Of a stretch of 64,000 nucleotides of DNA, positions 1 to 9,625 are shown piece by piece. The notes under the pieces were generated by a model. It was not told the DNA's origin, made no database searches, and saw nothing but the letters and a program-made list of their open reading frames with translations. Position 1 is the stretch's first letter. Each line of letters begins with the position of its first letter. This DNA is from Clostridia bacterium (lineage in GTDB: Bacteria > Bacillota > Clostridia > TANB77 > CAG-508). Made by a program: the position numbers and the translations under genes. Location of the stretch: NCBI GenBank assembly GCA_029258515.1, contig JARHYK010000014.1, positions 1 through 64,000 of the forward strand, given 5' to 3'.

Positions 1-441
1 ATTATCATTTATTTTATATGCAAATCTTGGTATCCATACCCACATACTTCCATCTTCTGTTTCGACATTTGCCCATTTTTTGTCAGTATAGTTATACCAA
101 TTATCTTTATCAAATCCAGCTTCTCCATCTTTTATCACTTTATTACTTCCATCAAACATAATTCTTGTCATTCCTGTTGCTAGTTGTGGTTCATTAACCT
201 TGGTTTTTGGATTAAATGTTGAGCTGTTTTCTATATTTGACATATAATATTCCAAATCTTTAATAATCTTTTCTTCTTCTTTTTGCTGCTTCTTTGTTTT
301 TTCTCTTGCTTCTACTGCTTTAGTTAAGATTCCATTTTCTCCACTTAAAGATGCTATTGTAACTCCTGCTAAGATTAATAAAACAATTATTGTTATAACT
401 AACGCAATTAAAGTTATACCTTTATTTGATCTGCTTTTCAT
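1..441 (-). CDS. Prepilin-like N-terminus with start of an FGE-like domain (partial; C-terminus beyond window)
   Basis: Reading leftward from an ATG at 441 with GGGGAG just upstream, the protein begins MKSRSNKGITLIALVITIIV, a type IV prepilin-like signal: short basic leader, G|ITL cleavage context, long hydrophobic helix. The Glu usual at mature position 5 is an Ala. About 100 residues later the frame reaches GSMWVWIPRFAYKI and runs off the window. The same block (GSMLVWIPRYAYKI) occurs in the gene at 48065..49606, so this is a paralogue whose missing end is probably a formylglycine-generating-enzyme-like (C-type-lectin-fold) domain. Role at the cell surface is inferred; no pilus assembly genes are in view. 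Confidence 0.75.
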   Translation of the reverse strand, partial: MKSRSNKGITLIALVITIIVLLILAGVTIASLSGENGILTKAVEAREKTKKQQKEEEKIIKDLEYYMSNIENSSTFNPKTKVNEPQLATGMTRIMFDGSNKVIKDGEAGFDKDNWYNYTDKKWANVETEDGSMWVWIPRFAYKINDN

Positions 442-794
442 TTTTTTCTCCCCTTTGATATATTTTCTTATGTTATTCTCATAAATAAATTAATAATTTA
501 TTTCTTATATTTTTATTTGCATGTTTTTATGTACTACTTATTTTGTGGATTTTTTAACTTTTTTATTTTTTAAAATTATATCATAGCAAATTTTTCTTTT
601 CAAGTTCTTTTTTATTTTCTTTTGCTTAGTTTATAGATTTACAGCAACCATCTCATATTAAATAAAAATGCGAATCCAGAAATATTAAAATATATTATAA
701 TTGAAAATTTAATATAAACATTAAATTATGTAAAAAAATTGGGATATAAAGCTTTTTTAACTTTACATCTCAATTATCGATATGTAGCCTATAT
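442..794. other. Intergenic region, 353 bp
   Basis: Very AT-rich, with no convincing reading frame on either strand. It holds the upstream region of the prepilin-like gene and, at its right end, the terminator of the alarmone synthetase gene. Confidence 0.5.
731..776 (-). terminator. Rho-independent terminator of the small alarmone synthetase gene
   Basis: A 15-bp imperfect stem (arms 737-751 and 761-775, two G-U type mismatches) is followed on the minus strand by a run of seven T, about 20 bases after the stop at 795. Confidence 0.65.
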
Positions 795-1457
795 TTAATT
801 TTCTTTATTTAGCATCATCATTTTGTTATCTAGTTTATTAATAATTTTTGCATATGCTAGTAGTTCTTTAGATTTAGATTTTGCTAATTCTTTTTTAGGT
901 TTATATTTAAATTTATGTTCTAAACTTGCCCAAAAGTCCATTGCCATTGTTCTTATTTGTATTTCCACTTTTACATATAGCATTTTTTGTGATAATATTA
1001 TTGGAACATTTAATATCATATGGTAGCTAGAATATCCACTTTTTTTAGGTGTTGTAACATAGTCTTTTTCTTTTTCTATAATTATTCCTGGAATATTTTT
1101 TAACAAATCTCTTATCGCAAATATGTCTTTTTTTAATGGGCATATTATCCTTATTCCTGCTATATCATTTATATTTTCTATCATATCTTTGTAGGTGAGT
1201 TCTAAATTTTTGTCTTGCATTTTTTTTATAGTACTTTCTTCTGTTTTTATTCTTGTTTGTATATGGTCTATTAAATCATAATCGTAAAATATTTTGAATT
1301 CTTTTTGGATTGTTTCTATTTTTAATTCTAGTTCTTTCATTGCAGTAGAATAAATAAACATTATTTTTTCATATGTTCTTGTATTTTTTTCTAGTTTCTC
1401 ATTCCTATCTAGAAAATTTTCAATTTTAATTAATTGGTTATTTCCTTTTTTCTTCAT
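795..1457 (-). CDS. Small alarmone synthetase (RelA/SpoT-type (p)ppGpp synthetase domain only)
   Basis: The 220-residue protein carries a stand-alone RelA/SpoT synthetase domain: DIAGIRIICPLKKD (start of the fold), KKSGYSSYHM (GTP-binding G-loop region) and VEIQIRTMAMDFWASLEHK (the conserved Q-I-R-T...W...EH block). There is no HD hydrolase, TGS or ACT domain, so it belongs with RelP/RelQ-type small synthetases, which transfer pyrophosphate from ATP to GDP or GTP. I chose the ATG at 1457 over the TTG at 1466 because AAGGAG at 1468-1473 gives normal spacing only to the ATG. N-terminal residues 20-75 look helical, as in RelQ. It is monocistronic, with its own terminator. Whether it is RelP or RelQ cannot be decided here. 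Confidence 0.88.
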   Translation of the reverse strand: MKKKGNNQLIKIENFLDRNEKLEKNTRTYEKIMFIYSTAMKELELKIETIQKEFKIFYDYDLIDHIQTRIKTEESTIKKMQDKNLELTYKDMIENINDIAGIRIICPLKKDIFAIRDLLKNIPGIIIEKEKDYVTTPKKSGYSSYHMILNVPIILSQKMLYVKVEIQIRTMAMDFWASLEHKFKYKPKKELAKSKSKELLAYAKIINKLDNKMMMLNKEN

Positions 1458-1553
1458 ATATACCAAGCTCCTTATTTTTTCCTATTTTAGTATATGCTTA
1501 GTTTATATGTTATTTGTTATATTTTATCAGTTTTTATGTGTCCTTTTGGTAAA

Positions 1554-4154
1554 TTATTTACCATAGTAACTATCTAATAAAATTTGCTTAATTTCTGAAA
1601 CTAGTGGAACTCTTGGATTTGCTGTTGTACATTGATCTTCAAATGCTCTATCTGCAAGAATGTCAACTTTTGCTAAAAACGCTTCTTCTTCAATTCCTGC
1701 TTCTTTAAATGATTTTGGTATATTTAATTTTTTATTTAATTCTTTTATTTTTTCAATTAGACTTTCTACTCCTTGTTCTACTGTATCTGCTTTTAATCCT
1801 ACTTTTTTTGCAATTTTAGCATATTTTTGGTCTGCTATAAAGTATTCATATTTTGGAAATGATACTAATTTTGTAGGTTTGTTGCTATTATATTTTATTA
1901 CATATGGTAGTAAAATTGCATTTATTCTACCATGTGGTAAATGGAACTCTGCCCCTATTTTGTGTGCTATTGAATGATTTACTCCTAAAAATGCATTTGT
2001 AAATGCCATTCCTGCTATTGTACTTGCATTATGCATTTTTTCTCTTGCTATTTTATTTGTTCCATCTATATATGCTTTTTCTAGATTTTCTAATACTAAT
2101 TCAATGGCTTTTTCTGCTAGTCCATCTGTATAATCTGATGCCATATTTGATACATATGCTTCTAGTGCATGTGTTAAAACATCCATTCCTGTATCTGCCG
2201 TTATTGATTTTGGTAAGCTCATTACTAAATCTGGGTCTACTATTGCTACATCTGGTGTTAATTCATAATCTGCAAGTGGATATTTTTTGTTTGTATTTTT
2301 ATCTGTAATTACTGCAAATGATGTTACTTCTGAACCTGTTCCTGATGTTGTTGGTATTGCTACCATTTTGCATTTATCTCCTAATTTAGGGAATTTGTAT
2401 GTTCTTTTTCTTATATCCATAAATTTTAATTTCAAACCTTCGATATCTGCTTCTGGTTGTTCATAAAATAACCACATTCCTTTTGCTGCATCTATTGGAC
2501 TTCCTCCACCTATTGCAATTATTACATCTGGTTTAAAACTTTCCATCATTTTTAATCCTTTTTGGATTGTTTCAAAAGATGGATCTGGTTCTACTTCACT
2601 AAATATTTCTGAATGTACGTATTTTTGTCTTTTTCTTAGATGGTATAGGATTTTATCAATATATCCTAATTTTATCATTGCCTCATCTGTTACTATAAAT
2701 GCTCTTTCTATATTGGGCATTTTTTCTAAATATGATATTGAACCTGATTCAAAATATATTTTTTCTGGAACTTTAAACCATTGCATATTAACCCTCCTAT
2801 TAGCTACTTTTTTTACATTTATTAAATTTACTGATGATACATTTGCTGTTGTAGAATTACCTCCAAATGAACCACATCCAAGTGTAAGTGATGGCATATT
2901 TGTGTTATATATATCTCCTATTGCTCCATGTGTTGATGGTGAATTTACTATAATTCTACCTGCTTTTAATGTTTCAGAAAATTTTAGTATTGTTTCTTGA
3001 TTTTCTGAGTGTATTACTGCTGAATGTCCTAGTCCACCAAATTCTAATAATTTTTCTGCTTTTTCTATTCCTTCATTTTCATCTTCTACTATATAGTATG
3101 TTAAAACTGGACTTAATTTTTCTTTTGAAAATGGATATTCTTCTCCTATTCCTTCTTCATATACTACTAGAACTTTTGTATCTTTTGGTACTTCGACTCC
3201 TGCTTCTTTAGCTATTTTATATGCAGATTTTCCTGGTACATGTGATTTTAATTTATAGCCCTGTCCTTCTTTATATTCAAACATTGAATTTTTTAGTTTT
3301 TCTTTTTCTTCTGGATTTACAAAGTACGCTCCATCTTCTCTCATTATTTTTTCAAATTCTTGGTAGATGTCTTTGTCTACTAATACTGCTTGTTCTGATG
3401 CACATATCATACCATTATCAAAAGATTTTGACATTACTAGATCATTTACTGACGTTCGTAATTTTGCTGTTTTATCAATATAGCAAGGGACGTTTCCTGG
3501 ACCTACTCCTAGTGCTGGTTTTCCACATGAGTATGCCGCTTTTACCATTCCTGTTCCTCCTGTTGCTAATATTAAATCTACATCTGGATGATTCATAAGT
3601 TCTCTTGTAGCTTCTATTGAAGGTTCTTCTACCCAAAGTATACAGTCTTTAGGTGCTCCTGCTTTTATTGCTGCATCTCTTAAAATTTCAGCTGCTTTAC
3701 TGCTACATTTTTGAGCAGATGGATGAAATCCAAATATTATTACGTTTCTTGTTTTGGCAGCTATAATAGACTTAAACATTGTTGTAGATGTAGGATTTGT
3801 AACTGGTGTTACACCTGCAATTATACCTACTGGTTCTGCAATTTCTACATATCCTTCTTCTTCATTTTCGTTTATTACGCCGACTGTTTTTTCATATTTT
3901 ATGCTATGATAAATATATTCTGTCGCAAACATATTTTTAGTAATTTTGTCTTCATATACTCCTCTATTAGTTTCTTCAACTGCCATTTTGGCAAGTTCCA
4001 TATGGTGTTCTAATCCTGCCATAGACATTGCTTTTATTACATTATTTATTTGTTCTTGATCTAATTTCATATATTCTTTTGAAGCAATTTTAGCTCTTTT
4101 AACTAATTCATTTATCATATTTTTAGCTTCTTCTTGTCTTTCTTTATCTTCCAT
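1554..4154 (-). CDS. adhE: Bifunctional acetaldehyde-CoA/alcohol dehydrogenase AdhE
   Basis: The 866-residue protein has the usual AdhE length and order. The N-terminal half is an acetylating aldehyde dehydrogenase with the catalytic-cysteine block [13 protein letters not shown]. The C-terminal half is an iron-dependent alcohol dehydrogenase with [23 protein letters not shown] and the metal-binding histidines in THALEAYVS and [18 protein letters not shown]. It reduces acetyl-CoA to acetaldehyde and then ethanol, re-oxidising NADH, and normally assembles into cytoplasmic spirosomes. The ATG at 4154 is preferred to an upstream start because TAGGAGGAG sits just before it. A strong promoter lies immediately upstream. 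It complements the pyruvate formate-lyase genes at 6.3-9.3 kb. I looked for a Rex operator at the promoter and found none. Confidence 0.97.
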   Translation of the reverse strand: MEDKERQEEAKNMINELVKRAKIASKEYMKLDQEQINNVIKAMSMAGLEHHMELAKMAVEETNRGVYEDKITKNMFATEYIYHSIKYEKTVGVINENEEEGYVEIAEPVGIIAGVTPVTNPTSTTMFKSIIAAKTRNVIIFGFHPSAQKCSSKAAEILRDAAIKAGAPKDCILWVEEPSIEATRELMNHPDVDLILATGGTGMVKAAYSCGKPALGVGPGNVPCYIDKTAKLRTSVNDLVMSKSFDNGMICASEQAVLVDKDIYQEFEKIMREDGAYFVNPEEKEKLKNSMFEYKEGQGYKLKSHVPGKSAYKIAKEAGVEVPKDTKVLVVYEEGIGEEYPFSKEKLSPVLTYYIVEDENEGIEKAEKLLEFGGLGHSAVIHSENQETILKFSETLKAGRIIVNSPSTHGAIGDIYNTNMPSLTLGCGSFGGNSTTANVSSVNLINVKKVANRRVNMQWFKVPEKIYFESGSISYLEKMPNIERAFIVTDEAMIKLGYIDKILYHLRKRQKYVHSEIFSEVEPDPSFETIQKGLKMMESFKPDVIIAIGGGSPIDAAKGMWLFYEQPEADIEGLKLKFMDIRKRTYKFPKLGDKCKMVAIPTTSGTGSEVTSFAVITDKNTNKKYPLADYELTPDVAIVDPDLVMSLPKSITADTGMDVLTHALEAYVSNMASDYTDGLAEKAIELVLENLEKAYIDGTNKIAREKMHNASTIAGMAFTNAFLGVNHSIAHKIGAEFHLPHGRINAILLPYVIKYNSNKPTKLVSFPKYEYFIADQKYAKIAKKVGLKADTVEQGVESLIEKIKELNKKLNIPKSFKEAGIEEEAFLAKVDILADRAFEDQCTTANPRVPLVSEIKQILLDSYYGK

Positions 4155-4185
4155 TTTTCTCCTCCTATTATCATTAGTTTTCCCA

Positions 4186-4214
4186 ATTATATAAATATTA
4201 TCAGTAAAAGTCAA
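4186..4214 (-). promoter_or_regulatory. Sigma-A type promoter of adhE
   Basis: On the minus strand, TTGACT (4209-4214) and TATAAT (4186-4191) are separated by exactly 17 bp, ending 31 bp before the adhE start codon. Confidence 0.75.
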
Positions 4215-4257
4215 GTTGTTTTTTATGTTTATATTTTTTAAAATTTTCGAATTTTAA

Positions 4258-4295
4258 AAATCATAATTATCTCTTTTAGAGACAATTATGATTTT
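4258..4295 (-). terminator. Terminator of the M23 peptidase gene
   Basis: A 16-bp stem with one mismatch (arms 4258-4273 and 4279-4294, five-base loop) is followed by T residues on the minus strand. A second short hairpin with TTTTGGGG/CCCCAAAA arms (4300-4307, 4317-4324) lies between it and the stop codon. Confidence 0.7.
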
Positions 4296-4330
4296 TTATT
4301 TTTGGGGGAGTTATGTCCCCAAAAGTATAA

Positions 4331-5317
4331 TTAGTACATACATTTTTGCGGATTTATATGTTTGCCGTTTATTCTTATTTCAAAATGTAGGTGTGGTCCT
4401 GTTGAATTTCCTGTTGAACCTACATTGGCAATTATATCTCCACTTTTTACTTGTTGTCCTTCTTTTACTAATATTTTGCTTGCATGCCCATACCAAGTTT
4501 CTACTCCGTTTCCATGGTCTATTTTTACTAAGTTTCCATATGATCCACTATATTTTGCACATATTATTTTTCCTTCCGCTGTTGCTTTTATTGGAGTTCC
4601 TGTCGTTGCTGCTATGTCTAGTCCAGTATGTTCTGCTTTTCTTAGTCTACTACTTTGACCATATCTTGATGTGATTTTTCCTTGAAGTGGTAGAGTTGCT
4701 AGCTTTATTCCGTTTATAGTTTTTCTTTCTTCTTCTTTTTTCTCCTCTTCTATTATATTTAACTGTTTAAATATATTTTCTTTTGCTATTTCCATTTTGT
4801 TTGTTTTTATTTCATCAACATTTTCTGTAATATTTTCTTTTATTTCAATATCTATATCTTTTATATCCTTATCGTTTTTTTGTTTTATCTCTTCTTTAAT
4901 GTTTTTAGCTTCTTCTAATGTGTCTACTGATTCTATTTTTTTATTATCAATATATATATCATAATATTCATACATTATTTTTGTTTCTTGCTGTATTGCT
5001 ACTAAAGCATCTCTTTTGGTTGATTTTTGTGTTCTATTTACAAGTTTTAATTTATATTCTGGATTTGATGTTAGTTCTACATCAGATACATTTTTCGCTT
5101 TATAATTTTTAATATTTTCTTGTATATCTTTGTTGAATTCATTTTTGTTTTCAATATATCCTATTTTTTGTCCACTCATTTTGACTTCATACATTGGCTT
5201 ATATTTTATTAATATAATTACTAATATAATTGCTAATCCTATTGTGGTAAAATTAAAAAACTTTAAAATTTCTTTTGTACAGATTTTTAATTTTCTTGTT
5301 TTTAAAATATATTTCAC
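4331..5317 (-). CDS. Membrane-anchored M23 (LytM-type) peptidoglycan endopeptidase
   Basis: About 328 residues. A single hydrophobic segment near residues 22-40 anchors the protein, followed by a charged, partly coiled external region to about residue 205. The C-terminal 115 residues are a zinc metallopeptidase of family M23: ITSRYG, then HTGLDIA (H-x3-D zinc ligands), YGHASKI and HLHFEIRING (H-x-H). The architecture (TM + linker + LytM domain) resembles SpoIIQ and related spore-former proteins, but I cannot say which it is. The start is uncertain: the GTG at 5317 lies only one base after the AAGGAG, so initiation may be a few codons further in. Confidence 0.85.
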   Translation of the reverse strand: MKYILKTRKLKICTKEILKFFNFTTIGLAIILVIILIKYKPMYEVKMSGQKIGYIENKNEFNKDIQENIKNYKAKNVSDVELTSNPEYKLKLVNRTQKSTKRDALVAIQQETKIMYEYYDIYIDNKKIESVDTLEEAKNIKEEIKQKNDKDIKDIDIEIKENITENVDEIKTNKMEIAKENIFKQLNIIEEEKKEEERKTINGIKLATLPLQGKITSRYGQSSRLRKAEHTGLDIAATTGTPIKATAEGKIICAKYSGSYGNLVKIDHGNGVETWYGHASKILVKEGQQVKSGDIIANVGSTGNSTGPHLHFEIRINGKHINPQKCMY

Positions 5318-5734
5318 TCTCCTTTTTTATTTTTATTTGTTATAAGCGATTAAATTCTATTATACTATATATTTTAACATTTTTCAAATTATGTATACCT
5401 TATTTTGTCATTTTATCAGTTTTAATCCATCTTTTTTCTTTATTTTTTCTTGTTTTTTTGTTTTTTTCTTCGTTTTTCTCTATTTTTCTTCATTTTTCTT
5501 CGTTTTTGTTTATATTCTAATTTTATAACTTTAAAATTTATCATTTTTTACTATTTTAATGTTAAAAGTGCTACTTTTTATTTGTGTTTATAGACTGTTA
5601 AATTTTGTAAATGTTATATTTTTTCCTTTCCTATTTTTCATGTTAACTTATATGTTCCATTTTGTATTTTAAGTTACTTCAAAACTTATAAGTTAAATGG
5701 TATATTAAATTATAAGAATAGGAAGGTGATAAAT
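5318..5734. other. Divergent intergenic region, 417 bp
   Basis: Between the divergent M23 and XRE genes. It contains a long pyrimidine tract (about 5430-5520) made of repeated TTTTTCTTC(G/A) units, and on the right the XRE gene's promoter and a possible operator. No credible coding sequence seen. Confidence 0.5.
5678..5706 (+). promoter_or_regulatory. Promoter of the XRE gene with an embedded palindromic operator
   Basis: TTCAAA (5678-5683) and TATATT (5701-5706) are 17 bp apart. The spacer contains the perfect palindrome AACTTATAAGTT (5683-5694), and further AACTTA / AAGTTA half-sites lie at 5645-5650 and 5671-5676. Placement between -35 and -10 suggests autorepression by the XRE protein. 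This is inference. Confidence 0.5.
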
Positions 5735-6067
5735 ATGGCTATAGATTACTCAGTAATTGGTTCAAGAATCAAAGAAGCAAGATTGTCTAAAAACCTTACA
5801 CAAGAAGATTTAGCTGATAAAATTGATATATCTGTTGCATTTTTAAGTAGAGTTGAGAGAGGTAATTCACACATAAATTTAAAAAGATTAAATCAAATTT
5901 GTGGATTATTAGATGTTTCTGAAGGATATATTTTGAATGGTGCTTCTAATAATTCTAAAAATTATTTAGAGCATGAATTTGCAGAATTATTAAAATCAGT
6001 ATCTCCTAAAAAACAAAAATTAATATATAATGTTGCTAAAGCAATTGCAGAAACTGAAGAAGATTAA
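5735..6067 (+). CDS. XRE-family helix-turn-helix regulator
   Basis: The 110-residue protein has a Cro/C1-type HTH in its first 65 residues: IGSRIKEARLSKNLTQEDLA, then DISVAFLSRVERGNSHINLK and LNQICGLLDVSEGYILNG. The C-terminal 40 residues (FAELLKSVSPKKQKLIYNVA) look like a helical dimerisation tail, in the manner of SinR-like regulators. ATG at 5735 follows GGAAGG with 8-base spacing; the in-frame GTG at 5726 overlaps that site and is not preferred. The protein sits upstream of pflB on the same strand but a terminator separates them. Its targets are unknown. Confidence 0.85.
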   Translation: MAIDYSVIGSRIKEARLSKNLTQEDLADKIDISVAFLSRVERGNSHINLKRLNQICGLLDVSEGYILNGASNNSKNYLEHEFAELLKSVSPKKQKLIYNVAKAIAETEED

Positions 6068-6117
6068 TTTAAAATTTTCTTTTTATAATGTTTTTATGTA
6101 GGATTAACTTTTATTTT

Positions 6118-6157
6118 TTAATCATAATTACTATTATTTGTAATTATGATTTTTTTA
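6118..6157 (+). terminator. Terminator of the XRE gene
   Basis: Arms AATCATAATTAC (6120-6131) and GTAATTATGATT (6140-6151) form a 12-bp stem followed by seven T. Confidence 0.75.
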
Positions 6158-6188
6158 TTATTTTTCTTTTTTAACATTCAATTTTTTA

Positions 6189-6217
6189 TTGTATTTTTTT
6201 TTCTATTATGGTATTAT
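6189..6217 (+). promoter_or_regulatory. Probable promoter of pflB-pflA
   Basis: TTGTAT (6189-6194) and TATTAT (6212-6217) with 17-bp spacing; an overlapping TATAAT is at 6215-6220. Confidence 0.45.
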
Positions 6218-6262
6218 AATAATTGAATAAAAGGGAAATATATCTATATAGGAGGTAATTTT

Positions 6263-8500
6263 ATGGAGTTTAAAGAATGGAAAGATTTTAAAAAAGGTGA
6301 TTGGAAATCTGAAATTAATGTTAGGGATTTTATACAAAATAATTATACACCTTATGAGGGTTCTAGTGATTTTTTGGAAAATGCTAGTCCTAAAACAGAA
6401 AAATTATGGAATGAAGTTTTGGATTTATTCAAAAAAGAACAAGAAGCTGAAGGTGGAGTTTTAGATATTGATACTAAAACAGTTTCTACTGTTTCTGCTC
6501 ATGATGCTGGATATATCGATAAAGATTTGGAAACTATTGTTGGTCTTCAAACTGATAAACCTTTAAAAAGAGCTATTATGCCTTATGGTGGTATTAGAAT
6601 TGTTGAAAAGTCTTGTGAGGCTTATGGCAGAAAAGTTGATGCAGATGTTGAAAATATTTTTCATAGTTATAGGAAAACTCATAATGATGGTGTTTTTGAT
6701 GTTTATACTCCAGATATTAGAGCTGCTCGTTCTAGTCATTTGATTACAGGGTTGCCTGATGGTTATGGCCGTGGAAGAATTATTGGTGATTATAGAAGAG
6801 TTGCTTTATATGGTGTTGATAAATTAATTGAAGAAAAAAATAATGATTTGAATATTTTGGATGTTGATGATTTAACTGAAGATATTATACGTGAAAGAGA
6901 AGAAATTAAAGAACAAATTAAGGCTTTAAATGAATTAAAAGTTATGGCTTCTAAATATGGTTTTGATATTTCTATTCCAGCTTCTAATGCTAAAGAGGCT
7001 GTTCAATGGTTATATTTTGCTTATTTAGGTGCAATTAAAGATCAAAATGGTGCTGCTATGAGTTTAGGTAGAACTTCTACATTTTTGGATATTTATTTTG
7101 AAAGAGATTTAAAAAATGGTGTTCTAACTGAAGCTGAAGCTCAAGAAATCATGGATCATTTTATTATGAAATTAAGACTTGTTAGATTTTTAAGAACACC
7201 TGAATACAATGAATTATTTAGTGGTGATCCTGTATGGGTTACTGAAAGTATTGGTGGTATGGGAATTGATGGTAGAACTTTAGTTACTAAAAATTCATAC
7301 AGATTATTGCATTCTTTGGAAAATTTAGGTCCTGCACCTGAACCAAATATGACTATTTTATGGTCTGATAGATTGCCTGAAAACTTCAAAAAGTATGTTG
7401 CTAATTTATCTATTGAAACTTCTTCAATTCAATACGAGAATGATGATTTAATGAGAATTACGCTTGGGGATGACTATGGTATTGCTTGTTGTGTTTCTCC
7501 TATGAAAATTGGAAAACAAATGCAATTTTTTGGTGCTAGAGCAAATTTAGCTAAAACTTTATTATATGCTATTAATGGTGGTAAAGATGAAAAAACTGGA
7601 AAACAGATAACTCCAAAATTTGCTCCTATTACTTCTGAATATTTAGATTATAACGAAGTAATGGAAAAGTTTGACCAAATGATGGACTATGTTGCTAAAA
7701 TATATATAAAAGCATTAAATGCTATTCATTATATGCATGATAAATATTCTTATGAGGCAATTGAAATGGCTTTACATGATAAAGATATTATAAGAACAAT
7801 GGCTTGTGGAATAGCTGGATTATCTGTTGTTGCTGATTCTTTATCTGCTATTAAATATGCTAAAGTTAAAACTATTCGAGATGAAAATAATATGGTTATT
7901 GATTATAAAGTTGAAGGTGATTTCCCTAAATTTGGTAATGATGATGATAGAGTTGATCAAATTGCTGTTGATATTGTTAAAACTTTTTTGGTTAAATTAC
8001 AAAAACATAGAACATATAGGAATTCTAAGCAAACTTTATCAATTTTAACAATAACTTCAAATGTTGTTTATGGTAAAGCAACAGGAAATACTCCTGATGG
8101 CAGACGTGCTGGCGCTCCATTTGGACCAGGTGCTAACCCTCTTCATGGTAGAGATACTAATGGATCTTTAGCTGTTATGAATTCTATTGCTAAACTTCCT
8201 TTCGATAGTGCTGAAGATGGAATTTCTTATACATTTTCTATTACTCCTGGTACTCTTGGTAAAACAAGACCTGAACAAATTAACAATTTAGTTACTATGT
8301 TAGATGGATATTTTAAACAAACTGGTCATCATATTAATGTTAATGTTTTTGATAGATCTTTATTAGAAGATGCTATGGAGCATCCTGAAAAATATCCTCA
8401 ACTTACAATTAGAGTTTCTGGTTATGCTGTTAAATTTACTAAATTGACTAGAGAACAGCAATTAGATGTTATTAATAGAACTATTCATGAAAAAATTTAG
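6263..8500 (+). CDS. pflB: Formate acetyltransferase (pyruvate formate-lyase)
   Basis: The 745-residue cytoplasmic glycyl-radical enzyme cleaves pyruvate with CoA to acetyl-CoA and formate. The adjacent active-site cysteines are in [14 protein letters not shown] and the glycyl-radical loop RVSGYAVKF has its Gly at about residue 720, the expected place near the C-terminus. [37 protein letters not shown] and [18 protein letters not shown] are also typical of true PFL rather than glycerol dehydratase. GGAGGT at 6251-6256 precedes the ATG. The activase gene follows 30 bp downstream. The radical Gly makes the enzyme oxygen-sensitive, pointing to an anaerobe. Confidence 0.98.
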   Translation: MEFKEWKDFKKGDWKSEINVRDFIQNNYTPYEGSSDFLENASPKTEKLWNEVLDLFKKEQEAEGGVLDIDTKTVSTVSAHDAGYIDKDLETIVGLQTDKPLKRAIMPYGGIRIVEKSCEAYGRKVDADVENIFHSYRKTHNDGVFDVYTPDIRAARSSHLITGLPDGYGRGRIIGDYRRVALYGVDKLIEEKNNDLNILDVDDLTEDIIREREEIKEQIKALNELKVMASKYGFDISIPASNAKEAVQWLYFAYLGAIKDQNGAAMSLGRTSTFLDIYFERDLKNGVLTEAEAQEIMDHFIMKLRLVRFLRTPEYNELFSGDPVWVTESIGGMGIDGRTLVTKNSYRLLHSLENLGPAPEPNMTILWSDRLPENFKKYVANLSIETSSIQYENDDLMRITLGDDYGIACCVSPMKIGKQMQFFGARANLAKTLLYAINGGKDEKTGKQITPKFAPITSEYLDYNEVMEKFDQMMDYVAKIYIKALNAIHYMHDKYSYEAIEMALHDKDIIRTMACGIAGLSVVADSLSAIKYAKVKTIRDENNMVIDYKVEGDFPKFGNDDDRVDQIAVDIVKTFLVKLQKHRTYRNSKQTLSILTITSNVVYGKATGNTPDGRRAGAPFGPGANPLHGRDTNGSLAVMNSIAKLPFDSAEDGISYTFSITPGTLGKTRPEQINNLVTMLDGYFKQTGHHINVNVFDRSLLEDAMEHPEKYPQLTIRVSGYAVKFTKLTREQQLDVINRTIHEKI

Positions 8501-8530
8501 ATTGGAGGAACTGGTTAGTTACTAAAAAAT

Positions 8531-9259
8531 ATGGAAAAAGAAGAATTAAAATATTACGCTAAAGTTCACTCTTTTGAGTCATTTGGTACTGTTGATGGTC
8601 CTGGTATTCGTTTTGTTTTGTTTTTGCAAGGTTGCCATTTAAAATGTAAATACTGCCATAATAGAGATACTTGGGATCTTAATGGTGGAAGTTACAAATC
8701 CTTGGATGAAATTTATGAAAAAATTTTAAGATATAGAAACTATATTTGTCCAACTGGAGGAGTTACAGTCACTGGTGGAGAACCTTTATTACAAGTAAAT
8801 TTTTTGATTGAGCTATTCAAAAAATTAAAAAGTAGTAATATTCATACTTGTATTGATACTTCTGGAATGGTTAAAATTACTGATGATATTAAAAAGCTGT
8901 TAGATCTAACTGATTTGGTTTTGTTAGATATTAAGCATATTAATAATAATAAGTGTAAAGAATTGGTTGGATTTGATAATCAGCTAGAATTAGAATTTGC
9001 CAAATATTTAAGTGATCAAAATATTCCTATTTGGCTAAGGCAAGTTATTATTCCAGGATATACTGATGAAAAAAATGATTTGTTAAAATTAAAAGATTTT
9101 ATTGGTACTTTAAATAATGTAGAAAATATTGAACTTTTACCTTATCATAGTATGGGAAAATATAAATGGGATAAGTTAGGAGAAAAATATTTACTTGATC
9201 ACGTTAAAGATGCAACTAAAGATGATATTGAAAGAGCTAAGATGATTTTAGAAATATAA
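8531..9259 (+). CDS. pflA: Pyruvate formate-lyase-activating enzyme (radical SAM)
   Basis: The 242-residue radical SAM protein has the CX3CX2C iron-sulfur motif at C35, C39 and C42 (GCHLKCKYCHN) and the SAM-binding TGGEPLLQ. It installs the glycyl radical on PflB. FGTVDGPGIRFVLFLQGC is the family N-terminal signature. The nearest strong ribosome site (GGAGGAA, 8504-8510) is 20 bases from the ATG, unusually far, but in-frame TAG at 8516 rules out an earlier start; the gene may depend on coupling to pflB. A strong terminator follows. Confidence 0.96.
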   Translation: MEKEELKYYAKVHSFESFGTVDGPGIRFVLFLQGCHLKCKYCHNRDTWDLNGGSYKSLDEIYEKILRYRNYICPTGGVTVTGGEPLLQVNFLIELFKKLKSSNIHTCIDTSGMVKITDDIKKLLDLTDLVLLDIKHINNNKCKELVGFDNQLELEFAKYLSDQNIPIWLRQVIIPGYTDEKNDLLKLKDFIGTLNNVENIELLPYHSMGKYKWDKLGEKYLLDHVKDATKDDIERAKMILEI

Positions 9260-9261
9260 GA

Positions 9262-9296
9262 AAAAACCGAAGTTAAAATTTTAACTTCGGTTTTTC
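9262..9296. terminator. Bidirectional terminator between pflA and the small unknown gene
   Basis: Perfect 17-bp inverted repeat (9262-9278 and 9279-9295) with a GC-containing core CCGAAG/CTTCGG and A/T tracts on both flanks. It serves pflA on plus and the convergent minus-strand gene ending at 9304. Confidence 0.85.
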
Positions 9297-9303
9297 TATT
9301 TTG

Positions 9304-9621
9304 TTATTCCATTAATTCATTTTTAATTTCTTCTAGTGCATCTTGTAAATATTTCTTCAATATTTCTTTATTGTTTACACCTTTAATCAAAATTTGTTCA
9401 AATTCTATTTTTTTGACAGTCTTATGTTTATTAACTACTACAGTAATTTTTTCTGTTTTAACTTGATTTTTTAGATTTATATATTTTTTATAGCTTTTGC
9501 TTGTTTTAGGTAAATATTCTACACATCCTAAAGCTATATAGTCTACTGCTCCTATCCAGTCTTCAAACTTTTCTTTTTGAAGTAATGTTTCTGCTTGTTC
9601 TAAAAATCTGAATTTTGACAT
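9304..9621 (-). CDS. Small protein of unknown function (105 aa)
   Basis: I do not recognise the family. The protein is acidic at both ends and predicted mostly helical, with no signal peptide or membrane segment; a conserved-looking stretch reads DYIALGCVEYLPKTSKSYKK. The ATG at 9621 is preferred to the one at 9636 because AAAGG precedes it and the upstream paralogue's stop (9626-9628) ends just before it. The remnant at 9626..9979 is related (CEQLPEENIFRKRYISLK against CVEYLPKTSKSYKKYINLK), so the two are a tandem duplication. Confidence 0.6.
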   Translation of the reverse strand: MSKFRFLEQAETLLQKEKFEDWIGAVDYIALGCVEYLPKTSKSYKKYINLKNQVKTEKITVVVNKHKTVKKIEFEQILIKGVNNKEILKKYLQDALEEIKNELME

Positions 9622-9625
9622 ATTT

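Noticed and set aside
2003..3598. Long plus-strand Leu/Phe-rich open frames opposite adhE, and similar ones opposite most minus-strand genes
   Set aside because: They mirror AT-rich minus-strand genes, lack ribosome binding sites and have biased low-complexity composition; they are shadows of the real genes.
4186..4214. Possible Rex operator (TTGTTAA-type palindrome) controlling adhE, also sought at pflB
   Set aside because: No matching inverted repeat found at either promoter.
5430..5520. Repeated TTTTTCTTC(G/A) units, considered as a possible small repeat array
   Set aside because: Units are irregular in length and spacing with no conserved spacer; best read as a pyrimidine-rich tract.
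4258..6157. Terminators at 4258-4295 and 6118-6157 share AATCATAATTA-type arms, considered as copies of a small mobile repeat
   Set aside because: Only about 11 bp are shared, flanks differ, and short AT-rich terminator arms can coincide by chance.
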